The position numbers and the translations under genes are program-made. Shown here piece by piece: positions 1 to 11,329 of a stretch of DNA of 64,000 bases; position 1 is the first letter of the stretch; each line of letters begins with the position of its first letter. The stretch covers positions 806,001 through 870,000 of the forward strand of contig JANUWI010000011.1 of NCBI GenBank assembly GCA_025504975.1, written 5' to 3'. The DNA comes from Plenodomus lindquistii (lineage: Eukaryota > Ascomycota > Dothideomycetes > Pleosporales > Leptosphaeriaceae). The notes under the pieces were generated by a model. That model was not told the origin of the DNA. It did not search any database and worked only from the letters and a program-made list of their open reading frames with translations.

Positions 1-828
1 AATCTCGAGTGTCTTTTCTGGCCCCGCTCCCTCAGCAGCAAGCACCTTGCCCTGTTTATCCACGACAAAGACGCCGCGCGTGGTGCCCCTGGGCGCCTTC
101 TTCATGCCGATGGCGGAAATGAGCGATTGTACTGGGTCGCAGAGGAGTGTGTAGGGCAGCTTTTGCTTGGTTTTGAAGGTTGTGTTTGCTTTGGGGGTGT
201 CGTTGGAGAGGCCGTAGATTGAGTAGCCGGTTGCCGTGATGGGGGCGTAGGAGTCGCGGAAGAAGCAGACTTGTTTTGTGCCTGGTGGGAGGTATTAGTG
301 GGAGGTGCTTCGGGGCGGGACGGATGCGAGGGGAGGGGAGTGCGGAGTTGATTGTGTGCTCGACAGCTCGATGTGGTGTTTGAGAGCTTGAAGAGGCTCT
401 TTTGGGTAGAGCGATGCGTTTGTGCATGGCTGTAAGTAGAGTTGTGGATGAGACGGAACAGACTTACATCCAGGAGTTGAAGCTTTGGGATAAGTAAACA
501 GTACGACACCGCTCTTGCTCTCCTCTAGAAGCTTTGCGAGTGTGGTCTTCTTGCCATCGTGGGTCTCGACCTCACCGCCAAAGGTCGCAACATCAATAGT
601 GTCACCAACCTTGACAGGGCCTGATTTCTTGACCTCGTCCCTGTCCGCGCCGTTGGTTGCGCTGACTACGGCGTCTTTCACAGCGTCGACCGTCTCAGCA
701 ATGGTCTCCTGGACCTTCTCGACCACAGTCTTTTCGCTCTGGGCTTTCTTCCCCTTTGCAGGGGCCGCCTTTTTGGCTGGGCGCACAGGCGCTGGGGGAG
801 CTTCTTTGCGCTTACGGAGCTCGACCAT
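1..828 (-). CDS. DOT5: PrxQ/BCP-type thiol peroxidase (Dot5-like), 3' end beyond window
   Basis: An atypical peroxiredoxin that reduces hydroperoxides with a reactive cysteine. Exon 1 runs 828-468 and exon 2 runs 281 to beyond base 1. The 186-bp intron (467-282) has donor GTAAGT and acceptor CAG. The split codon restores the peroxidatic Cys (about residue 121) in the motif TPGCTKQVC, with a second Cys five residues later, the C-x4-C pattern of the PrxQ/BCP class. The next residues, FFRDSYAPI, and the later segment LLCDPVQSLISAIG fit the AhpC/TSA fold. The first 60 or so residues are Lys/Ala/Pro-rich (RKRKEAPPAPVRPAKKAAP), unlike bacterial BCP and consistent with a nuclear-localised fungal Dot5 type; nuclear location is inference. 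The ATG at 828 is the first in frame. The C-terminus is cut off by the window edge. Confidence 0.88.
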
Positions 829-2169
829 GGTGGATAAAGGGTCGCGAGGCTGGAGGGCGCACGTATTAGTATTGTCGAATGCGATGTATGCTCCCAAAAA
901 CGTAGATTGGGACGTGTTTGTGTCTGAAGTGTTGAGAGTCGGTCAAGGATGTTGATTGACATCCGAGAGCTGGCGGCGCTTACCTATCGTATGTACTGTG
1001 CGGGACTAGCGACGTGGTACTACCTGCGCAATATCAATCGGGACACAATGTGAGTCGCGAGAGATCAGCAAGTCAGGAACGCGAAGGGGGTCAGTGCGAT
1101 ATCGATAGATTGCGATGGAGGCCCGATTGTCGTGGACGAGGCTCGAGGACCCTCGTCCAACCTCGTCCTTGGCAGATACGTCCGTATTGACATTAGGCAG
1201 ATTACATGAGCTGCGTCTGTCTGTGGTCAAGATGCCGTGATTCAGCTTGTTTCGGACGCGCTGGGGTTGCCAGTTGGATTTCATTGGTTGTTGGGGGTGA
1301 GGAGTGGTGAATCCGCACCGACGGTTACGACGCAGCTTCCGCTCGGTTACGATGCTGGAGATAGCATAGTTAGCGTGCCGTTCCGGTAACTCCACTGGTT
1401 CAGCAACGCCTTCAACGTGGCTATTTGCTGTGGTAATCAGGCCACGAGGATCATGGTCTGAATTCTGTCGTCACACCCAAAAGACTCTTCTATGACAGCC
1501 CAAGCTCGCGCTCGTATGCGTTCGGCTTTATGACCGTGAGGTTGAGCTAGGATCCTGCTTGCGGCTGGAACCGTGAAGTGAGAGACCTGGCACTGAGACA
1601 TGCCAAAACTTTCAGCGCGCCAGTCGATTCAACTTGGGTTGGCTGTACGAAGGAGCTCGTATTTGTTGCGTCCGCATCTTACCTTGACAGCATGACGCTT
1701 TAGCCTATACAACAGTGAGGAGATGACAAAAGCACGCAGGTACAGTAAACAATGATTGCATGTTCTTGATCGCTTGCTGGCATTGCCTTGCTCATTCTGC
1801 TGTTGAGGTCGTCCAAGCAACTCTTTGACGTCAGATGACATGGAAGAGGGGCACACCTGGATAACGCAAAGCAATGTGCATGAAACTGCCCTGAAAAAGT
1901 ACAAGTCTAGATTAGTGTTCAACATGTGAGAGTCGAAAGAAGGTCCGACATGGGAGGCTTACCTCATCAGCGTACCTGCCAAGGGTCTGTTCTGCCGCTC
2001 GGTGCCGCCCTGCCAGCTTCCCCAAGGTTCAACATCCCACCCCATACATCTCCACACCCAGAGCCGCCCAAGACAAGCCTCGCTCGGGCAATTCGACGTG
2101 ACTCGTCGCGAGACTTTTATTGCCTGTCCGCACAAGATTGAGCGCTTAGCAGCCCCATAGACGGAAGTA
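829..2169. other. Intergenic region between divergent peroxiredoxin and VPS29 genes
   Basis: This is the shared upstream region of two divergently transcribed genes. I see no credible coding region. The few open frames (for example 1006-1395 minus and 1629-1925 minus) have no recognisable motif or gene-like composition. A palindromic CRE-like TGACGTCA lies at 1826-1833; with no other support it is only a possible bZIP site. Confidence 0.5.
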
Positions 2170-3006
2170 ATGGCTTCGCGACTGGTGCTGGTCCTAGGCG
2201 ACCTCTTCATACCAGATAGAGCCTCCGTAAGTTCCCTCGATACGCGATACGTCATACACGACCTCACAAACTTACAGGCCACATAGGACATACCCGCAAA
2301 GGTACGCACAATCTGTCGCCCTCTCGCAAGCATCCTACACCGCCTATACGTCCATGTCCACGAACGCGCTCAGCGGCTGACTTGTGCGGCATGTAGTTCA
2401 AGAAGCTTCTCGCGCCAGGCAAGATCGGTCAGATCCTTTGTCTAGGCAACATCACCGACCGCGATACCTACGACTTTCTTCGCGCCATCGCCCCGGACCT
2501 CCAAATAGTCAAGGGCGACTTCGATGTCGAAGCACCCAACCTCGCCTTGTCAAAGGTCGTCACGCATGGCTCGCTGAGGATAGGTTTCACACACGGCCAC
2601 ACAATCATACCACCAGGTGATGGCGACAGTCTCCTCATCGCGGCGCGGCAAATGGACGTGGACGTGTTGTTATGGGGTGGCACGCATCGATTCGAAGCAT
2701 ATGAGATGGAGGGCAAGTTCTTTGTGAACCCAGGAAGTGCAACGGGCGCTATGAGCACGAGTTGGTGGACAGAGGAGGAAGATCCCACCCCAAGCTTTGT
2801 GTTGATGGATGTAAGTCCAGCCACCGTAACCCAATGGCCTCACAATTGAGGCGAGAATCGCAACATCAGCCCGGCTAACAGCATAACAGGTACAAGGCGA
2901 TGTGTTAGTGTTGTACGTGTACCAACTCCGCAAAGACGCAGAGGGCAACGAGAATGTCGCGGTGGAAAAAGTCTCATTCCGGAAAAACGGTGGCGGCGCA
3001 TCATAG
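2170..3006 (+). CDS. VPS29: Vacuolar protein sorting protein 29 (retromer subunit)
   Basis: Cargo-recognition subunit of retromer, which returns receptors from endosomes to the Golgi. Four exons are inferred: 2170-2226, 2287-2301, 2397-2810 and 2890-3006. All introns are GT-AG (60, 95 and 79 bp) and together they give 200 residues, a normal length for the family. The protein has the metallophosphoesterase-like fold: VLVLGDLFIP near residue 10, LCLGN, VKGDFD, THGH and WGGTHRFEA. FVNPGSATGA follows, also typical of VPS29. The second exon is only 15 bp and encodes DIPAK; it is needed to restore the conserved RASDIPAKFKKLL segment across two phase-0 introns. The fourth exon, after a GAT|GTA junction, encodes the last beta-strands (DVLVLYVYQL). 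Family and exon structure are very secure; phosphatase activity is not expected for this subunit. Confidence 0.95.
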
Positions 3007-3711
3007 AAGCGTAGGATCCCAGCGTACAGACGGCGGTTGGCACCGGTCCAGCAACTCCGACCATTCAGTTTCCTTAGCCATTGTGATACAGCGTCCAACA
3101 GGCGTTCAATTGAGGAGAAAACGAAGAACAATGGACCTCGTTTCACGACCTTCTAGCCGCATTGCATTTCGCCTTGAACTGCATAAACGGCAGAGCAAAG
3201 ATCCACACGTTGGCTCTGGAGGTCGACTCCGACACAATTAAAATATTGACTGCCGTGCTACATAGACTAATTTCTGTGCACATCCTCAATTGCGGTTAGA
3301 GGCGAGGCATCTTGCGAACCATGCCTAGCGCCTGTATACATGCATGATGCAAATCCCCATGGCATTTGTACTCCCACCGGTGGGCCGATGGTGATCTGAT
3401 ACAGTAGACCCGTTTTCCATTTTTCTTTTCGCCGCACAACCTCAGCTGAGGCTCACGCCGTCCGCTCTTCTCCGTTACGCTAAGACCGTTTTTACCCCAC
3501 GGTTTTGGACATGCCGTGTCATCGGTGAGAGACGTCCGGTCAGCGTTTTTCTTGCACGACGGTAGTACGCGCTGTCATGACTTGAGCGCTACACGGCAGA
3601 TAATGTCTCGGGTACGCACATCATCGGCATGCGTCTTCCCCCTTCGCAATCGACTGTAGAACATGCTGCCGAGCCGAGCTGAGCCGGGTAATAACATCAT
3701 CATTACTCTTG
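3007..3711. other. Convergent intergenic region (VPS29 / MET22 3' ends)
   Basis: The 3' ends of two convergent genes face each other here. I see no coding region, RNA gene or repeat. It presumably holds the two 3' untranslated regions and polyadenylation sites. Confidence 0.5.
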
Positions 3712-4920
3712 CTACTGCTTCTGCACCCGTGCAGCAAGGACTTTATTCACGGCCCGACCAACCTCCTCAAACAACCCAGGCATTGTAGCAATCATGCCGT
3801 AATTCCTCTCGCCCCTGATCTTCCTCCCATGTCCGAAATCAATCTGCTCGCCGTTGAAATCGCTAATCATGCCCCCAGCCTCCTGGTACAGAATGTGGCC
3901 CCCCGCGTGATCCCAGATATACGTAAATCTGTCTGCGGTCTTGGGGATGCGGACCATGACGTCTGTTGCGCCTAGCGTCAGGGCAACGTGCTTGATCTGC
4001 TGTGCCCAGATGACAGTGCCTGGCCATTTTGCGCCGAGCGAGGACGCGACGATGCTGTGTTCTTCTTGCGAGAGGGACGTTTTGCCTAGTGTGCTTTCGA
4101 CAAAGTCCAAGTCTTGTAAGGGCTTTGTGGGGAGTGTTGTTAGATCTACGCGCTGTGGGGCTCCTAGGTGCGTTGCGTGCATGGCGCGGATATATGTGCC
4201 GTGGCCTCTTACGGCGGAGAGCACGACGCCGTAGCCTGAGACGTCGACGGTGTCTTCGTGGATCTTGGTGGTGCCTAGTTGGAGGGGCTCTTGGATAGGA
4301 AAAGCGAGGTTGGGACACCCAATCACACCCACGGTTTGCACGCCGTCGACCAACAGACACAGACAGACTGCGTACTGCTGGCCCTGCATAAACGTCGCCG
4401 TGCCATCCACAGGATCCATAACCCACACGCGTCCTGAACCCGTGATTTCACCTTTACCCCCACGGTCAATCAAATCGAACATGTCCTCCTTGCTCGCAGG
4501 GAACGTCATCGTCAATTCCTCCTTCTCTTGCTCAGACGGCGGTAGTGGTGCGTGAACATTCCCCGCATCTTGATCTCGCTCACCCTGCACCTTGCTCTTC
4601 TCGGACACACCCGCATGCGCCGACTCCTCCTTTGCCTGTAACACAAGCTCCCACACGCGGTTGGCTAGCGGCCCATTCGAGCGCAGTGCATCAGCGCTTT
4701 CCTCGCCAATGAAGGCATCCTGGGGGAATGCGGCGTGCAGGGCAGAAATTAGCAGGGCTTGCGCGGCGAAATCCGCAATTGTGACGGGGGAATCGTCGGC
4801 TTTTGTTTCTGCGGATACGGAGTTTGAGAGGGAGCGTAGGACCCGTTTTGTGAGGAGGGAGGCTGAATGCACGGCGCGGAGGGCGATGGAAAGTTCGTGG
4901 GGGTAGGGGTGAGGGGGCAT
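3712..4920 (-). CDS. MET22: 3'(2'),5'-bisphosphate nucleotidase (Hal2/Met22)
   Basis: Magnesium-dependent, lithium- and sodium-sensitive phosphatase that hydrolyses 3'-phosphoadenosine 5'-phosphate to AMP, clearing the by-product of sulfate assimilation. It belongs to the inositol monophosphatase superfamily. From the ATG at 4920 the protein has 402 residues, with no intron. Visible metal-site motifs are GEES at about 72-75, DPVDGTATF at 169-177 and WDHAGG at 336-341. The start at 4920 is chosen because the next residues (HELSIALRAVHSASLLTKRV) match the usual N-terminus of Hal2; an upstream in-frame ATG at 4977 would add 19 Pro-rich residues. A charged, low-conservation insert lies at roughly residues 95-145. 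It is convergent with VPS29. Confidence 0.94.
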   Translation of the reverse strand: MPPHPYPHELSIALRAVHSASLLTKRVLRSLSNSVSAETKADDSPVTIADFAAQALLISALHAAFPQDAFIGEESADALRSNGPLANRVWELVLQAKEESAHAGVSEKSKVQGERDQDAGNVHAPLPPSEQEKEELTMTFPASKEDMFDLIDRGGKGEITGSGRVWVMDPVDGTATFMQGQQYAVCLCLLVDGVQTVGVIGCPNLAFPIQEPLQLGTTKIHEDTVDVSGYGVVLSAVRGHGTYIRAMHATHLGAPQRVDLTTLPTKPLQDLDFVESTLGKTSLSQEEHSIVASSLGAKWPGTVIWAQQIKHVALTLGATDVMVRIPKTADRFTYIWDHAGGHILYQEAGGMISDFNGEQIDFGHGRKIRGERNYGMIATMPGLFEEVGRAVNKVLAARVQKQ

Positions 4921-7683
4921 TGTGGGTGGTGCTTTGGGAGGGGGTTGAGATGGGTTGTTTGGCTCGGCTTGAATCAAGTTGAGGCTTTGGTTTTGGTGTT
5001 TCGGTCTCTTGATACAGTCTGCTGTTTGGTGTTGTCAAGGTTTGACCAAGTGAGGTTCACGTAAGCGAGCGAAGTGGAGCAAACACATGGGCACTAGGTA
5101 TTTTAGCACTGAAGCCTTTTCGCAAAGATCGTCAGTTCTGGCACTTGAAGTCTCACTTTCATCAGCCTTACAGACCAAGCCGTACAAAGATGGCGCCTGA
5201 ACAGGCATCGTGTCCAATGCTTCACGAGTCTTGTGTAATTGGCTTGTTGACTTTCGCTACACGCGAGTCATTGCGATTCCCAACAGGGCATAAGCTGACA
5301 AGGCAGTGAGAAAGTAGTGCGGTCCGAATGTCAAGATCTGTCCCCATCGCCAAACGCGCTGATTTCCCGTATGTTTGACCCTCCGAATCCTTCCGCAAGA
5401 AAAAAAAAGTTCTGAGATCCAGAGTTCACTCCAAGCGGGACAATGTGCCGTAGACGGGCCGAACGGTCGGGAAGAGGCCGGTTCTCGGGAGATAGGCGTC
5501 TAGCATTAGCGGAAACCGCGAAGTGCGAGGCTGCTGCTTGTTATTGACAACAAGAAATCGTGTCGGTATGCGCACCGTGCATCGGCGTTCAAGATAGAGT
5601 ATATTGATTTTGTTTCTTCTCCAGCGCGTCACACAGCGTCTGTCGCCCGTCCTTTGGGGATTTGCCTGCAGCTTCAGCATTCCGACATGGTCGTTGTTTC
5701 ATGCTGTGTTGCGAGTTCCCCATAGTATTCTGCGGGTTGGTACTATGGAATAGGAGACTTGCATGTGCAATGTGCATTGACTTGTTGGCTCCGTGCTCGA
5801 GCCCGCAAGATGATGCAGGTGCGGGATGGGCATTTGCGTGTGCATTCTGTATAGCCCTTTGAAGGCCGAGACCCTGCGAGTGACATTGCTCTTGATTGAG
5901 GCACTGCATTTGATATGTGATTAGCGTCAACGTTTCGGGAGAGGGCTGTTCTAACATTGACGTGAGCTCAGGCAGCATTAATCGCAATGTGCATACTGTT
6001 TAACGATGCTACCGATGAGGCGATCAATAAACCATACGTTTGTCAAGAACGACCATCTTCCCACAGCTTTCGCTGAGCATTCGAAGAGGAAGCTAAATCT
6101 GGACGCTCAGCAATAGCTCACGCGCAGGGTCCTCCGTCTTGCAATGTCGCAATGACTGGACGGCACGAATTTCTGTTTTTGGGAGCCATGCGGTTGAGAT
6201 TTTGAAATCAGGGACAGAGGCTGGCCTGCGCAAGCTAGCGAAGATCAATTGTATAGCCCATCTCGTTAACCGCGATATTGAGATAAGGTCCTCCTGTTCC
6301 TTGCAGACGCTACTTGTAAGCGTCACAAGAGCTCGCCAGGCTGTCTGTCGTGCAGGACCTTGGACAGTGCCGTGGGGGTTGAGAGTCATGCACCCCGTTC
6401 GTGTTGGGCACGCCATGGCAAGTGACTTGCAGCCTGCTAGGCGGACATTATTCGTCAGCGTAGGCATGGATGAGCAGATGCCTAGAGCACTCTACAGGTC
6501 CTCTGCCTCGTCTGGTAGGTGGGCGTCTCTTGGAATTGAGCATGAAGGTCATCTCGCTTCCCAGCGCCAATCTTGGTTGCTCGAACTGGAGGGCGGCGTT
6601 GCGCAACTTGGATTGCGCAAGCCATGCACAGCCATAATGGCAGTCGAACAGGCGTTCTGACCACCGATCAATACATGCCTCGCCTCGTCCGACTCCCAAT
6701 GAGGATGTCATACAGCCTTTGCAGAGTCCAGATTCGCTTGCCCCTGACCGTTTGGGTGAGGTGGCTTGAGGCGCTGAGATTGGAGCGAGCTGGTCAAGTC
6801 CTCCACGTGCCAGATTAGCTGATGTGTGCGTAGACGTTGATGAAATTTTGTGCGAGACGTATTGACGGCGGCAGTTGAAGTGGGTGTTGTGTATCGCAGA
6901 TCGTTCATGCAGCATCGAGGCGGCCCTCGTGTAAGCTTGCAAGCAGCAAGTCAAAGTGGGGCTCTGGGAACACCCGATAGCTACGCTCGCCACGGGCGTG
7001 ATTGACGAAAGATAACGCCAGTGTTGTCGCGATATGGAGCAATGATCACGAGATATGAGAGCATTCCATGGTACGCTTGGAGTTTCACCTTAGGCTGTAC
7101 CTCTTGCGTGCGCATTCCGAAGATGCAGACAGAGTTTTTGCAGCTTACGAGAGACGGGTGAGCGAGGCTGAGACGGTGGTACAGAATCACGTCGCCTAGA
7201 GCGCAGAGCAAGCAAAGCATGCGCTTGGCACAGCCGTTATCACCGAAGATAGCGAAGACGGACCTAAGAGTGGGTGCGTTCGGCTACTCGACCCTGCGAA
7301 GATGGATGGATGTCTACTCAGTCTACTGGGGTATGAGCAAAGGAGGGTCAACGGACAAACAGCAGATGGGTCGTGGTTGGATGGTGGGCATGGGACGAAC
7401 CCATGACTGCTGAAACCGACGTGTGCTATTCCCATGCTGCCCTGGCTCAATACTGGAATAGGAAGCCTCGTACCTAGATTTGCACGTCAGTCATCTGCCC
7501 GTCCGGCGCAGGGCTTGAGTAGTCGTCATTGAGGGTGCAGAGAGGGCACCAAGCCATCACGCAGTCGGACGGTGGTGTCACACGCGGGGCACTGGTGAGA
7601 GGGGCTACTAGATTACTACTGGGCCTGGTGAAGGCGATTGATTGTGCCCCCGCGGCCGTATGCTATATGCTTCTGCGCCCTCT

Positions 7684-7722
7684 GCTGGTGCTGGTGCTGG
7701 TGCTGGTGCTGGTGCTGGTGCT
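7684..7722. repeat. Hexanucleotide microsatellite (CTGGTG)n
   Basis: About six near-perfect copies of CTGGTG. Both strands stay open through it, which creates artificial Leu-Val and Cys-Trp repeat frames; these are not genes. Confidence 0.9.
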
Positions 7723-8118
7723 ACTGCTGCAGAGCATCGAGGACGCTGAACGGTGCAGGCCACAGAGGCAGAGCGAATGGCAGAGGCCCGCCGCGCTGCA
7801 CCTGTTTGCTGGGATGGGGGCAGGCCGGGGCTAGCGCGCATTCGCCGGAGAGGGGTGCATGCAGCATGAGCAGTGGGCAGAGTTGAGCAGCACGGCGCTG
7901 CAGGCGCTTGCGAATAATCATCTGGCCTTGGCTGCAGCTTCAGCCCGTGCGGAGCCAGCATCTGCGCGTGGACCCTGGCCGTGGAGCCGACCAGGATGCT
8001 CTCTAGACTGTGTGCCTGAACCTTAAGTCTCCCATGGCCTGCTCCCGTTTCTCCACACGGCCCTTCCGCTCAAGAACTCATAACCATCCCGTGGCCTCTG
8101 CTTCTTTGCTCTTGTTGT

Positions 8119-8166
8119 CCATCGTCCATCGTCCATCGTCCATCGTCCATCGTCCATCATCCATCT
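8119..8166. repeat. Heptanucleotide tandem repeat (CCATCGT)n
   Basis: About six to seven copies of CCATCGT, the last ones degenerate, directly upstream of the Ecl1-family gene and probably in its promoter or 5' UTR. Copy number is likely to vary between strains. Confidence 0.88.
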
Positions 8167-8250
8167 TGCTCCTCTTGGACTACAAAGACTACCAGTCACC
8201 CACCATCCATCACTCGACTCCCCTCACACCACACCACCACCAACTCCCCA

Positions 8251-8733
8251 ATGGCTTCCAACATGGAGTGCTTCAACGACTTTTGTCTTTCATGCGACCG
8301 CCAGATTGCCGAGAACGGCGTCTACTGCTCGCAATCGTGCCGTCTAGCAGACTTGGAGAAGGCTGGCCGTGCCCAAACACAGACCCTATCCACATCTGCC
8401 TCATCTTCAGGATCCTCGAGCAACGGCTTCTACCTCCCGCCTGCTGTCAACTTCTCTGCCTACAAGGCACCAACGTCCAAAGGATTCGACATGGGCCCCT
8501 CGAGTCCATACTACTACCACTCTACTGCCAACGGAACCTATTTTGCACCACCAACTGCAACGAGGCCCACCACCCAGCGCAGCCTGACACCATCCTCGTC
8601 ACGCTCATCACTGGCCTCGACTGCTTCTCAAACTCAATCCGGCATCTCGCAACAAGCGGCGACGCAACTCAACAGCTACATGCGGTCCTTCGACCAAACT
8701 CGAGACATCAAGAGGAGGTGCACGCAGTACTAG
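8251..8733 (+). CDS. Ecl1-family zinc-binding protein (life-span regulatory factor-like)
   Basis: A 160-residue protein encoded by one exon. Its N-terminal 40 residues hold the four-cysteine signature of the Ecl1/2/3 family: CLSC at about 12-15, then YCSQSCRLADLEKAG at about 28. This is the C-x2-C...C-x3-C arrangement followed by an acidic-basic helix. The middle is Ser/Thr/Tyr-rich and low-complexity. The end, SFDQTRDIKRR, is a short charged motif that I associate with filamentous-fungal members. In fission yeast the family extends chronological life span and responds to amino-acid and zinc or sulfur limitation; the role here is inference. The ATG at 8251 is preceded by a CA-rich leader. Confidence 0.85.
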   Translation: MASNMECFNDFCLSCDRQIAENGVYCSQSCRLADLEKAGRAQTQTLSTSASSSGSSSNGFYLPPAVNFSAYKAPTSKGFDMGPSSPYYYHSTANGTYFAPPTATRPTTQRSLTPSSSRSSLASTASQTQSGISQQAATQLNSYMRSFDQTRDIKRRCTQY

Positions 8734-11251
8734 ATGAAGCAAGTCTGAGCACTCTTGGAGCCATCTCTACATGACCAGAAGCGGCCCTTTGAGTCTTCCA
8801 GACCATTCTCCCCCGACTACAACCTCGCCAATGCCTTGACAGCTTGGTATTACGACTCACGACCCACCCGCGACTCCATGGAGTCCTGGCCTTCAGCATC
8901 GACATTATTTTGTTTAGCATCCATCTCGGCAGTCTTCTTTGACCGAGCGTGGCACCAGTTCACGGAGTTTATACCTGCATATCGACGACAGCCGACACAT
9001 GTCACATTTCTTTAGCGCTGTACCATCTCCTATGTCAACATACAATGCACGGCGGTGTAAGAACAAAAGTATCAATATCCAATTTTCTTGCTGGCTAGCG
9101 GGATATTACTGAACGGATGCGTTCATTGCGTTGTTTGTGCAGCAGGCTTTGCAGTTGCAGCCTGGTGTTGGGTTTCACTGCATGAGGCATCGAGGCACAT
9201 TGCCACACATTTGCGGGGCCACTGGGGTCATCCGGCTGGATACACCTCTCACTCTTACAGACGTCGTCATGGGCGCGTCTTAGATATTACATGTCCGCTC
9301 ATGCGGATGGTTAGCTAGCTCGGCCTCGGCATACATGCAATGGAAGAGACGACCTTGGGCATGTAGCCCGAGGCGACAAGACACCAACAACATCTTGTTC
9401 GCTGCTTGATGTCTACGCGATTACTTGACACAACCGCTTGCCCTGTACTCTACTTGACCATGTCTTACTGTCATTGCAGATCCACAGCCCCAACCCCTAC
9501 ACGTGACTTTATCGGTCCCACGAAGTCGCAGCCATTCAAAGGGCGTCGCAGCTCCTCGGACGTCCAGAATGAGGCAAGTCCAGGCCCAGTGCTTTGTCCC
9601 GTTTGCTTGCTGTGGCGCCCTAGAGGGTCGGTTCTGCTGCGTGCATAGCAACGGATTTGCAAGAGGGGTGAGACGCGGACGGCTGGTGCTTACACAAACG
9701 CCCTGGAGCACGTTGCTGTTGTCGCAGCCGTGCCAGGAAGAATTTTCACGACGATCCAGATGCCAGCCACACTCAACAACGTCGCGACATGGAGAGACGA
9801 CGACGGTGGCGACTTGCACACACACCTCGAGCGTTTGTTGAGCGTTCCAACAAGGGGTCACCAGCCGAATGGCACCACCTGCTCTGCCGCTCCCCTGGAA
9901 CTCTCGCCCTCGCGGGCTGTTGGCACCGCGCAGGCCCTGGTCGTCTCCCAACCCTCTCGCCTGCATGTATGCCCACCAGGCAGTGGATAGAGGTGCTGCA
10001 CGCCCACGGCTGGCAGCTCGCAAATGGTCAAGCAGCGCTGCCGGTGGATCCTCTGCACTTGGCTTCCCCGCATCACTGAACGGCCCGCGAATTGTCATGG
10101 GTTTCCAGTGCAGGGACCATCCCTCCTGCGCGCTGCACGCAACCAAAAAGCATCACCCCACGCTCGTCATGCGGTATTTCGGACATGAAGGGCAATGGCG
10201 CAAGCACAAGCGACATCATCGCAACTGCCACTTGCACATTTTGCACACGGCGCCCAATGGCACAACACCACACAGCCTTGCACACTCGAGTTTTTTCTTC
10301 GCGCCTTGCAAGTCGTCTCGGTCGATTCCGCGGCCTTGCCAGCGCAGCAAGCTCCACTTGGGCAGCGAACACAGACAAGGTGTCCCATTCTCTGACTAAG
10401 CGGCCATCTTTCCCAGCGATGGCGACAAAACTGCTCGCTACGATACCCAGCAGACATCTTGTGTGATGTGTGCGGATCCTGTCGCACAGAACCCTAGCAG
10501 TCACGCCAGCATGGTCAGAGGGTATCTCGCCTAGAGCACAGGCTCGGTCGACTCATCCGAAATTCGACGATCCCGTGTTATTGGCCTAGCCGCCAACTTC
10601 TTCCTTTGCACAGGAGCAACGCAGGCGGTTATCGTCCAACTTGAGGGGTCCAAAGTTTTCGAAAATTGCAACTGGCATGAGTCGCAGCCCAGCCGATTCG
10701 GACACTGCCGTCGATGGTCACATCTTTAGTCCAATCGCGCAGCTCAACAGGGTACACTGACCACCACAGGCCCGGAGAAGCCTGCACGTCCCCGACATGC
10801 GCCTTGGAGAAGAGTCACACATCGTCGTTGAGGCTCAAGGAGGCTCAAAGAAGCTCTTTCTGAGCCCAAAAAGCCCGAGGAAAATTGTCACTGCCATGCA
10901 GACAGCAAATTTGTTGAGCCTGCAACGCCATGTGTGCTGCGCCGTACCAATGTCTCAGGTGTCCCTCCCTGCCAGCTAGACATAAACGAGGTCACGATGC
11001 CCAGCCAATTTTCATGCTGTACTCCTTCGATGGACCGTGTAACCTTCACACAACTCCTCAGACACGCCTACAGCAGGACCCATGGTGATTGCAAAGTCAA
11101 CTCCACGCGGACTTGACTATGTCGTGGCCACAAGCATCTCCTCTATTCTTGTCTGATCTGTTTTTCGTTCATTCTTGGGGAGCTTGTCAAAGCCCTTGTT
11201 GCGTGGCGTTCACCAGACGGTACGCACAAAATGTCAAGGCTTCGAGGATCC
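8734..11251. other. Apparently gene-free region left of the 42-kb insertion
   Basis: GC-balanced DNA with overlapping open frames on both strands, the longest being 241 codons on the minus strand at 9421-10146. None has a recognisable domain, and the frames overlap each other on both strands, as expected of stop-poor non-coding DNA. I see no tRNA or rRNA. There is no RIP signature here, so the AT-rich decay begins abruptly inside the inverted repeat at 11258. Confidence 0.45.
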
Positions 11252-11257
11252 ATTACA
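11252..11257. repeat. Target-site duplication ATTACA (left copy)
   Basis: ATTACA directly abuts the left inverted repeat. The same six bases abut the right inverted repeat at 53621-53626. Joining the flanks through one copy gives an uninterrupted pre-insertion site. Confidence 0.85.
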
Positions 11258-11329
11258 TACGGGTGACGAGGAGCCTCATCTCGCTCAAAACCAAAATCGG
11301 AAAATCAAAATCCGAAAATCAAAATCGCT
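11258..11329 (+). repeat. Left terminal inverted repeat (72 bp)
   Basis: Begins TACGGGTGACGAGGAGCC and ends AAAATCGCT. It is the exact reverse complement of 53549-53620. It retains many CpA sites, so RIP has not touched it. Immediately inside, the two ends differ by C-to-T and G-to-A changes plus one indel. The inner half holds short internal repeats of the type AAAATCNGAAAATC. Confidence 0.92.

Larger units (their letters stand above)
4921..8250. other. Long apparently non-coding region upstream of MET22 and the Ecl1-family gene
   Basis: These 3.3 kb lie between two divergent genes. Open frames exist (such as 6139-6660 plus and 6448-6993 minus), but none shows a domain, a credible intron-exon structure or codon usage like the neighbours. 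The right part holds two simple repeats (7684-7722 and 8119-8166) and, from about 8000, pyrimidine-rich sequence leading to the ATG at 8251, likely the promoter and 5' UTR of that gene. A poorly conserved or RNA-only gene cannot be excluded. Confidence 0.45.

Noticed and set aside
4921..4977. MET22 start at ATG 4977
   Set aside because: Adds a Pro-rich 19-residue segment not expected in the family; the ATG at 4920 fits the conserved N-terminus.
7638..7886. Cys-Trp repeat and Leu-Val repeat proteins near 7.7 kb
   Set aside because: Produced by the CTGGTG microsatellite; no supporting motif.
8010..8774. 254-codon plus-strand frame overlapping the Ecl1-family gene
   Set aside because: Shadow frame; the Cys motif lies in the 8251 frame.
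9421..10146. 241-codon minus-strand frame
   Set aside because: No domain, overlapped by open frames on the other strand, no exon structure; not enough support for a gene.
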